Made by a program: the position numbers and the translations under genes | Shown: piece by piece, positions 1 through 5,315 of the stretch | How the letters are laid out: every line of letters starts with the position of its first letter | Numbering within the stretch: the stretch's first letter is position 1 | Assembly: GCA_016287975.1 (NCBI GenBank) | Contig: JAEEXV010000419.1 | Location: forward strand, 1-9,440 | DNA from: Lentisphaeria bacterium | GTDB taxonomy: Bacteria > Verrucomicrobiota > Lentisphaeria > Oligosphaerales > Oligosphaeraceae | Reading direction: 5' to 3' | Length of the DNA stretch: 9,440 nt | Notes under the pieces: generated by a model | Seen by the model: the letters and a program-made list of their open reading frames with translations, nothing else | Database searches by the model: none | What the model was told of the DNA's origin: nothing

Positions 1-84
1 CCCGGGTCGTGGGTCCCGGGTCGTGGGTCCCGGGTCGTGGGTCCCGGGTCGTGGGTCCCGGGTCGTGGGTCCCGGGTCGTGGGC
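1..84. repeat. 14-bp GC-rich tandem repeat, six copies
   Basis: Six exact head-to-tail copies of CCCGGGTCGTGGGT fill this stretch, and the array may continue beyond the left edge of the window. The following 14 bases (CCCGGGCGGGAGGG) look like a degenerate seventh copy. The unit contains the palindrome CCCGGG. No convincing gene overlaps it. The frames open through it on the + strand simply reflect the repeat and show no protein family. Its function is unknown. It lies just past the 3' end of the leftward pseudopilin gene. Confidence 0.95.
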
Positions 85-95
85 CCGGGCGGGAG

Positions 96-115
96 GGCCG
101 CGCTCCTGCGCGGCC
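96..115 (-). terminator. GC-rich hairpin downstream of pseudopilin gene, possible terminator
   Basis: A perfect 8-bp stem, GGCCGCGC / GCGCGGCC, encloses a TCCT loop. It sits 27 bp past the stop codon of the leftward pseudopilin gene, where a terminator would be expected. There is no T-run after the stem on the minus strand, so it is not a classical rho-independent terminator. It could only pause transcription or protect the mRNA 3' end. Confidence 0.35.
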
Positions 116-142
116 GTCAGGGTCCCGAGTCCTTGGGGCCCG

Positions 143-886
143 TCAGTTCATATACCCGTGCTTGTACCGGTAATTCGTCGACCAGGAAATCGACCACCAG
201 TGGCTGTCCATGGTGTATGCCAGCACCTTCAATTCATTCGTCTGCTTGCGGGCCTCGACATGCCCGTCCGCGAACGCGCAGTTCAGCAAGGTCGCCCCGT
301 TGTGGCGGAAATCCAGTTTGTTTACACTTGCCTGATCGTCTTGTTTGAAGTAGGCGAAGTAATTCATATCCGTGATGGTGCAGGTCTCGCCCGGATATCT
401 CAACTTCGTGACCTGCTTGCACTTGTACTGCCCGTAGGTCCCGGGGCTGTTTTTGTGCTCGGAGTAGATCGCGTGACACGAGCGGTTCAGGCCATACATA
501 TAGGTCTGAATAATCTCCGCATGCGGACGGATGTAGGTCGTGTTATTGAAATCGACGTTCATCCCCATTTTCGCCGGGCACGAGAACATGCCGCCCATCT
601 TGCTGGGGGTCGTACTCCCCACCATGCCCTCGTTCTGCATGAAGCGCCCCCACGGGATCGACCCTGGTGCCACGCTCCACATCATGTAGTCGTCGTTGTC
701 GTTCTCGTAGATCTGCAGGTAGAGGCGCAGCTGCTTCAGGTTGTTCGTGCAGGAGGTCTGACGCGCCTTGTCCCGCGCCTTGGACAGCGCAGGCAGCAGC
801 ATCGACGCCAGAATCGCGATGATCGCTATGACCACCAGAAGCTCAATCAAAGTGAAATACTTACGATGGAGGGGGGGGGTATTCAT
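143..886 (-). CDS. Prepilin-type N-terminal domain protein (type II pseudopilin-like, H-Xn-DG family)
   Basis: This encodes a 247-aa pseudopilin-like protein. Residues 11-27 ([17 protein letters not shown]) form the prepilin methylation motif and hydrophobic helix, with the conserved Glu at +5 (E15). Residue -1 is Tyr rather than the usual Gly. The SKARDKAR and NNLKQL segments that follow, a CPA segment near residue 103, and [12 protein letters not shown] at residues 194-211 match the PVC-type proteins with a processing-associated H-X9-DG motif, although here the spacing is H-X11-DG. Such proteins are expected in the inner membrane and envelope as parts of a type II secretion or pilus-like assembly; the exact role is unknown. 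The start at 886 is chosen because AGGAAGGA lies about 6 bases upstream. An in-frame ATG at 961 lacks such a site and lies close to the predicted transcription start. Codons 3-6 contain nine consecutive C on the coding strand, a possible slippage site. Upstream in the same direction is the AraC regulator. Confidence 0.9.
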   Translation of the reverse strand: MNTPPLHRKYFTLIELLVVIAIIAILASMLLPALSKARDKARQTSCTNNLKQLRLYLQIYENDNDDYMMWSVAPGSIPWGRFMQNEGMVGSTTPSKMGGMFSCPAKMGMNVDFNNTTYIRPHAEIIQTYMYGLNRSCHAIYSEHKNSPGTYGQYKCKQVTKLRYPGETCTITDMNYFAYFKQDDQASVNKLDFRHNGATLLNCAFADGHVEARKQTNELKVLAYTMDSHWWSISWSTNYRYKHGYMN

Positions 887-963
887 GTCAGTTCCTTCCT
901 GGTTGAGGTTTGAGGTTCGGAGCAAAAGCGGCTGCAACTGTGGATTCGCCGGACGTTGCACAA

Positions 964-992
964 AGTATAATCATCCGCGAAACGAAAAGCAA
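964..992 (-). promoter_or_regulatory. Sigma70-type promoter for the leftward pseudopilin
   Basis: Read on the minus strand, TTGCTT (987-992) and TATACT (964-969) are separated by exactly 17 bp. The -10 box matches the consensus at five of six positions and the -35 box at its TTG. The predicted start of transcription near 957 leaves a leader of about 70 nt before the ATG at 886. This implies that the pseudopilin can be transcribed separately from the araC-type gene that ends at 1044. No operator could be identified. Confidence 0.5.
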
Positions 993-1043
993 GACCCGCC
1001 GTCAAAATAATTGTGAATTTTTAACACGAAAAACGCATTGTCA

Positions 1044-1790
1044 CTACCTCGACCTTGCCCGGCTGGGGGCGCTTCCAGTGCATCGCTTGTAGAAGCGGGA
1101 GAAGATGTAAAGGGAGGGGAAGTGCATGGCGTCCGCGATCTGGGAGATGTTCATGGACGAATAGCGCAGGTGGTTGGCCGCGAGGTCGGCCACCTGCTGG
1201 TCGATGAAGTGCTTGAGCCGACCGTCTGGCTGTTCCTGTCGGAAGCGGTACTCCAGTTGATAGCGTGAGCATCCGAGTGTTCGGGCGAGCCATTCGACGG
1301 TGGTGTGGTAGCCGCGGCTATAGATGAGGGCGCGCAGGCGCGCCAGGAACCGCGATTCGGGCGGCGCGGCCTGCCGTGCGCGCCGCAGATGCCCGAGGAT
1401 GCACGCGAGGAGATCGGCGAGCACCTCCTGCCCATCTGGCAGATACGGCGAGAGGTCCGTCTCCTGCCCGATGAGGCGCGCCAGCGCCTCGCCGTGATAG
1501 CGCAATTGCGCGTCCCCGCCGTGGAAGGGCGCCAGCGTTCCTGGCCAATCGAACTTGATCGAGAAGAACTCGAAGCCGTCAACCCCCGCCTCGAAGAGAT
1601 GCGGCGTCTCTGGCGGCACCAGCGCCAGTTCCCCCGCCCCCAGCGTCAGCCGCTCCTCGCCCAGCAGGCACTTCATCCGCCCCGAGATGCAGTACTCCAG
1701 CTGGTAGAAGGCATGCGAACGCACATGCACCCCCGACTCACGCCCACGCCCGAAATACAGCACTGACGGCCGCGCCATGCTCTGCTCCAT
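1044..1790 (-). CDS. AraC/XylS-family transcriptional regulator with cupin-like sensor domain
   Basis: This 248-aa protein has the usual two-domain plan. Residues about 15-90 form a small beta-rich, cupin-like ligand-binding region ([15 protein letters not shown]..., then [18 protein letters not shown]), the pattern seen in sugar-responsive AraC proteins. Residues about 148-248 form the DNA-binding domain with two helix-turn-helix units: [20 protein letters not shown] (about 165-184) and [20 protein letters not shown] (about 214-233), ending in YKRCTGSAP. The start at 1790 is chosen because GGAAGGAG lies 5 bases before the ATG; a second ATG four codons later is possible. The same frame stays open to 2333, but that extension is low-complexity sequence translated from 9-bp repeats. 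It is likely a cytoplasmic activator or repressor of the adjacent pseudopilin and glycoside-hydrolase genes. The ligand cannot be told from sequence. Confidence 0.92.
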   Translation of the reverse strand: MEQSMARPSVLYFGRGRESGVHVRSHAFYQLEYCISGRMKCLLGEERLTLGAGELALVPPETPHLFEAGVDGFEFFSIKFDWPGTLAPFHGGDAQLRYHGEALARLIGQETDLSPYLPDGQEVLADLLACILGHLRRARQAAPPESRFLARLRALIYSRGYHTTVEWLARTLGCSRYQLEYRFRQEQPDGRLKHFIDQQVADLAANHLRYSSMNISQIADAMHFPSLYIFSRFYKRCTGSAPSRARSR

Positions 1791-1839
1791 CCTCGCTCCT
1801 TCCCCCGTGTCGCCCATGTCCCCCACGTCCCCAGAAATC

Positions 1840-1920
1840 TTCCGGATTTTCCGGAGTTTCCGGATTTTCCGGAGTTTCCGGAGTTTCCGGAGTTTCCGGA
1901 GTTTCCGGAGTTTCCGGAAG
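1840..1920. repeat. 9-bp tandem array A (TTCCGGAGT type), nine units
   Basis: Nine contiguous 9-bp units start at 1840. Their variants are TTCCGGATT and TTCCGGAGT, and the last is TTCCGGAAG. Because the period is a multiple of three, several frames stay open and give artificial repeats such as KLR or ETP, which is not evidence of coding. The array lies 50 bp upstream of the araC-type start, within its probable leader. Confidence 0.95.
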
Positions 1921-1946
1921 CGGGTGCTGGTTTGCTCGGCGAGGGC

Positions 1947-1967
1947 GCCACGGCGAGACGCCGTGGC
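1947..1967. repeat. Perfect palindrome between the two 9-bp arrays (REP-like core)
   Basis: GCCACGGCG and CGCCGTGGC are perfect 9-bp inverted arms around AGA. Nearly the same core, GCCACGGCG-A-CGCCGTGGC, recurs inside the inverted-repeat structure at 8925-8949. The recurrence at two unrelated intergenic sites suggests a dispersed palindromic element rather than a local operator. No transposase of the REP-associated type is present in the window. Confidence 0.75.
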
Positions 1968-1990
1968 TACAGCCGCGAAGCCGCCGGATC

Positions 1991-2071
1991 TTCCGGGTCT
2001 TCCGGGTTTTCCGGGTTTTCCGGATTTTCCGGAGTTTCCGGGGCTTCCGGGTCTTCCGGATTTTCCGGCCC
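1991..2071. repeat. 9-bp tandem array B (TTCCGGGTT type), nine units
   Basis: Nine 9-bp units run from 1991: TTCCGGGTC, TTCCGGGTT (twice), TTCCGGATT, TTCCGGAGT, TTCCGGGGC, TTCCGGGTC, TTCCGGATT and TTCCGGCCC. It has the same unit length, unit count and TTCCGG core as array A, from which it is separated by 70 bp holding the palindrome. The units are more diverged than in array A. Confidence 0.93.
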
Positions 2072-2090
2072 CGCATTTCCCCCGCGTGTG

Positions 2091-2117
2091 CCGCCGGTCC
2101 CGCCGGTTCCGCCGGAT
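2091..2117. repeat. Short 9-bp array C (CCGCCGGTY type), three units
   Basis: CCGCCGGTC, CCGCCGGTT and CCGCCGGAT follow each other directly. The period is the same as in arrays A and B, but with a CCGCCGG core. A further weak 9-bp periodicity (GTCNCCCAN) occupies 1809-1835, immediately upstream of the araC-type ribosome binding site. Together they show that most of the stretch from 1791 to 2120 is built from 9-bp repeats. Confidence 0.8.
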
Positions 2118-2263
2118 GGCTCCGACTGCCCGCCCATCCCCAAGCCGCGCCCCTGCCCCCAATATACACCCGCCCCATAAAATTGACAACCAGCCTGCTC
2201 GCCTCCCCCATCGTCTCTTCCCGTTTTTCCGTTTTTTTGCAATCTTTTCCTGGAAAAATGCTA

Positions 2264-2294
2264 TTTTCTTTTGCCGCCTCTGTTCGTATATTAT
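2264..2294 (+). promoter_or_regulatory. Weak candidate promoter for the rightward pseudopilin/enzyme unit
   Basis: TATATT (2287-2292), overlapping TATTAT (2289-2294), is a good -10-like box in the only AT-rich part of this intergenic region. TTTTCT at 2264-2269, 17 bp upstream, is a poor -35 box. That is compatible with a promoter needing an activator such as the divergent AraC protein. A TTGACA at 2183-2188 has no -10 box at the right distance. No operator was recognised. Confidence 0.3.
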
Positions 2295-2347
2295 GCCCGA
2301 TGTCGGAATCATTCCACATTCTTCCACCCCCAACCAGGAGGCCCTCC

Positions 2348-3169
2348 ATGCCGCATCCCCGTTTTTTCACGCTCATTGAACTCCTCGTGGTCATCGCGAT
2401 CATCGCCATCCTGGCGAGCATGCTGCTGCCCGCGCTGTCGAAGGCGCGGAACAAGGCGAGGACAATCCAGTGCGTAGCCAACCAGAAGCAACTCGGGACC
2501 TACTTCAAGATCTACAACGCCGACTATGCGGACTGGTATCCGCACTACGGGATGGGCAGCCAGACCACCAACCACAATGCATGGCTGCCCGACAGCCCGA
2601 ACGAGACCGCCTGCGGCGACTACTGGTTCGCGGTGCTCACCAGCCTCTACGCCAAGGGCCGCTACAGCCACCAGTGGCAAATCAACAAGATGTGGAAATG
2701 CCCGATGAACAAGTCGGACAGTTGGACCTCGAAGTTCGTAAGTTATGGCTACAACCACTACAACATCGGCTCCTCGACACGCACGGACTATCCGAAGGTG
2801 GGCGGCGTGCTGAAGCGCAAGGGGCCGATGGCGTGGCAGCCCGCGAACGAGGTGGATCTGCAGCATCCCTCGACGACGATCCTGTGCATGGACACGATCC
2901 GCGGCAATTACATGAACCTGGTGACAGGCCGCTCGCACTGCCTGATCATCGACAACAACAACTGCGCGACCCCGAACAACGGAGGCTCTGCGACCGACTA
3001 CTTCCCTGGCCCGCGCCATGATGGTTCAATCAACACCCTCTTCTGCGACGGGCACGTCGAGACGGTCAAGATCCCCTCGCCGATGGAATGGCACAAGTCG
3101 CCCTACGAGCCGGGCATCTTCGGCACCACCGGCGGCGTTGGCAACAAGTGGAACCGAATCGCCAAGTAA
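2348..3169 (+). CDS. Prepilin-type N-terminal domain protein with H-X9-DG motif
   Basis: This 273-aa protein is a second pseudopilin-like protein, paralogous to the one encoded at 143-886. Residues 7-23 ([17 protein letters not shown]) are the methylation motif and membrane helix, with E11 at +5 and Phe instead of Gly at -1. [16 protein letters not shown] follows. Near the C-terminus, H224 and D234-G235 in [16 protein letters not shown] give the exact H-X9-DG spacing. The start at 2348 is set by AGGAGG at 2336-2341, six bases before the ATG; the longer in-frame start at 2183 would put 55 unrelated residues before the prepilin leader. It probably acts in the cell envelope with a type II secretion or pilus-like system. 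The gene for the secreted enzyme starts 24 bp downstream, so they are probably co-transcribed and may work together. Confidence 0.92.
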   Translation: MPHPRFFTLIELLVVIAIIAILASMLLPALSKARNKARTIQCVANQKQLGTYFKIYNADYADWYPHYGMGSQTTNHNAWLPDSPNETACGDYWFAVLTSLYAKGRYSHQWQINKMWKCPMNKSDSWTSKFVSYGYNHYNIGSSTRTDYPKVGGVLKRKGPMAWQPANEVDLQHPSTTILCMDTIRGNYMNLVTGRSHCLIIDNNNCATPNNGGSATDYFPGPRHDGSINTLFCDGHVETVKIPSPMEWHKSPYEPGIFGTTGGVGNKWNRIAK

Positions 3170-3193
3170 GCAATCCTCCGACCTGTCACCACC

Positions 3194-5272
3194 ATGCGCA
3201 ACCTCCTTTTCGCCATCATGCTGACCTCCGCCGCCTCCTTTGCCGCGGACAACGCGCAGCCCGACCTCTTCCCCGCGCCTGCGCCGCACTGGTTCCGCAA
3301 TGCGCGCATCATCAAGTTCTACTTCGACCCGCAGAAGCCCTTCAGCGAGGAGGAGTTGAACCGCCAGATGGCGGAACTCAAGGCAAATGGCGTCAATGTC
3401 ATCGAACTCAACAACACCTCGTTTCAGTTCGTGCCAGGACTCTCCCAGCCCGACCGCGCCCAGTGGAAGCAGCAGGTCAACTACTCGACCGACGAGCCGC
3501 TCTGCCGCATCGCCAAGAAGCACGGGATGCGGCTCATGCGCCACACCACCAGCACCTTCGTGCCCAAGGACGCGGAGGAGCATCCCGAATACGTCCCGTG
3601 GCTCAGCCTCGACTTGCGGACGGGCAGGATCGCGCACCGCAACCCAGGGCAGTCCTATTCGGACGGCGTCTTCATGGACATGAACAGCCCCGGCTTCCGG
3701 GCCTGCATCTTCCCGCGCATGGCCGAATACGCGCGGCGCTGCCAGATCGACATGTTCAAGATCGACGAAGTCGAGTGGCTCCCGAATGTCTATGCCGCTG
3801 GCACGCTGGACGGCACCATCCGCCTCTTCCGCGAGAAATACGGCGAGCTGCCCAAGGGCCAGTACACGATGAAGGACATCGCGTGGCGGCGCTGGGTCGA
3901 CTTCCGTTACGCCTCTGGCCGCGACTTCTACCTGGCCGCCCGCGCGGTCCTCCGCACCGTCAACCCCGAAATGGAGATCTCAGGGTGCCTGGCGGGCATC
4001 TCCAAGCCGTGGCGCAACGAGTGGTGCACCGGAAACAGCGCCTGGCTCCAGGGGCACACCATCGGCTTCTTCGAGATGGAGGAGGCAGGCCACCCGCGCA
4101 AGAAGAAGGGCGGCTTCATGCCCGCCAGCTACGCGCCCTTCTACTACGTCGAATCCGCCCTCTACAACGCCTTCGCGGAGGTCTACGGATGGAAGGGCGT
4201 CTTCACCGTCGCCTACCCCGCCACCTACAGGCGCCCCGACTCAGAGCAGTTCTTCACCTGGGCGCTCTGCTCCACGATGGGCCACCGCTACACCATGCGC
4301 GGCCCCCATGCCGAACTCGAGTGGTTCGCCTGGGAGGCCGCCCACGAGAAGGATCTCGTCGGCCCGCATCGGCTGGGCGAAATCGGCGTCATCTACCCCG
4401 AAAAGGCCAAGAACTACACCGCCCAGGGCTGGGACTACTACCACAACTGGGCGGGCATCTGCGAGGCCCTCGCCGAAAACAACCTCGTCTACGACCAAAT
4501 CGTCGAGGCGCATTTCCTCCGCCCCGACCTCCTGAAGCGCTTCCGCGTGCTGATCCTCCCCGCCACCCCGTATCTCCCGCCCTTCGCCGCGCAGCAGCTC
4601 GCGAAGTTCGCGCGGGAGGGCGGCACCCTCCTCGTCGTCGGCTCCGTCGCCTGCAGCGACCCCCTCAACGCGACCCCGTCCATCAAGCACCCGCTCAAGG
4701 GCGTCCTCTCCAGCTTCCCCGTGAAGTCCACCGACTACGCGCCCAAGGCCGCCGAATACGGCAAGGGCCGCATCGTCTTCATCCCAGGCCTCCAGGGCCT
4801 CCCCATGCACAGCGTGCGCGGCCACAAGACCAACGTCTTCCACGAGACCTGCGACAAGCCCATGCGCAAGCGCTTCGCCGACATGGTGCGCGGCTTCCTC
4901 GACGGCGGCCCCGCCATCGACGTCGCCGGCCTCCCGGCCAAGGTCCTCGTCAATGCCTTCGACACCGACGGCCACGACGACGGATGCCTCCGCCGCACCG
5001 TCCATATCCTCGACTACTCGCCAGGCCACGAGGAGGGCGACATCATCCCCGACCCCAATCCGCCGCTCGTCTTCACCCCCATCGCCAAGCGCAACGGCGG
5101 CGCCCCCGTCACCGTCACCCTCCGCGGCTTCACCGCCAGGGCCGCGCGCCTCCTCTCCCCCGACCGCAAGGAGAATCTCCCCCTGCAGCCCGTCGTCAAG
5201 GACGGCGCCACCACCGTCGCCATCCCCGCCGCAGAACTCGGCCGCTATTCCATCCTCGTCTGCGACCCGTGA
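3194..5272 (+). CDS. Secreted glycoside hydrolase-like protein with beta-galactosidase trimerisation-like domain
   Basis: This 692-aa protein has a Sec signal peptide at residues 1-17 (MRNLLFAIMLTSAASFA, likely cleaved before AD), so it acts outside the cytoplasm. Residues about 35-390 read as a (beta/alpha)8-barrel hydrolase of the GH42-like or 'hypothetical glycosyl hydrolase' type: an ANGVNVIELN strand near 64-73, AKKHGMRLMRHTTS near 107-120, and MFKIDEVEW at 187-195 with acidic residues D191, E192 and E194 that could be catalytic. Residues about 395-575 (GEIGVIYPEKAKNY..., RVLILPATPYLPP, FAREGGTLLVVGS) resemble the class I glutamine amidotransferase-like trimerisation domain of GH42 enzymes. 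The C-terminal about 110 residues look beta-rich. No good ribosome binding site precedes the ATG, so it may be translationally coupled to the pseudopilin ending 24 bp upstream. The exact family and substrate cannot be assigned by eye. Confidence 0.85.
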   Translation: MRNLLFAIMLTSAASFAADNAQPDLFPAPAPHWFRNARIIKFYFDPQKPFSEEELNRQMAELKANGVNVIELNNTSFQFVPGLSQPDRAQWKQQVNYSTDEPLCRIAKKHGMRLMRHTTSTFVPKDAEEHPEYVPWLSLDLRTGRIAHRNPGQSYSDGVFMDMNSPGFRACIFPRMAEYARRCQIDMFKIDEVEWLPNVYAAGTLDGTIRLFREKYGELPKGQYTMKDIAWRRWVDFRYASGRDFYLAARAVLRTVNPEMEISGCLAGISKPWRNEWCTGNSAWLQGHTIGFFEMEEAGHPRKKKGGFMPASYAPFYYVESALYNAFAEVYGWKGVFTVAYPATYRRPDSEQFFTWALCSTMGHRYTMRGPHAELEWFAWEAAHEKDLVGPHRLGEIGVIYPEKAKNYTAQGWDYYHNWAGICEALAENNLVYDQIVEAHFLRPDLLKRFRVLILPATPYLPPFAAQQLAKFAREGGTLLVVGSVACSDPLNATPSIKHPLKGVLSSFPVKSTDYAPKAAEYGKGRIVFIPGLQGLPMHSVRGHKTNVFHETCDKPMRKRFADMVRGFLDGGPAIDVAGLPAKVLVNAFDTDGHDDGCLRRTVHILDYSPGHEEGDIIPDPNPPLVFTPIAKRNGGAPVTVTLRGFTARAARLLSPDRKENLPLQPVVKDGATTVAIPAAELGRYSILVCDP

Positions 5273-5275
5273 GGA

Positions 5276-5297
5276 ACGATGGGCCCGCCCCCGTCGT
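5276..5297 (+). terminator. Hairpin between convergent genes, possible terminator
   Basis: ACGATGGG (5276-5283) pairs with CCCGTCGT (5290-5297), an 8-bp stem with one G-T pair and a 6-nt loop. It starts 4 bp after the stop of the secreted enzyme, in the 43-bp gap between the two convergent genes. No T-run follows on either strand, so termination here would be non-canonical. Confidence 0.35.
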
Positions 5298-5315
5298 CAG
5301 GTCGGCATCCCCCCG

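Noticed and set aside
23..913. + strand frame opposite the first pseudopilin
   Set aside because: It begins in the 14-bp tandem repeat and is antisense to a clear prepilin-motif gene; no protein features of its own.
2183..2188. TTGACA as -35 box for the rightward unit
   Set aside because: No -10-like sequence lies 15-19 bp downstream, where the DNA is C-rich.
1777..2379. + strand frame with SFR and FPG repeats
   Set aside because: Produced by the 9-bp arrays, which keep all frames open; no start signal and no family.
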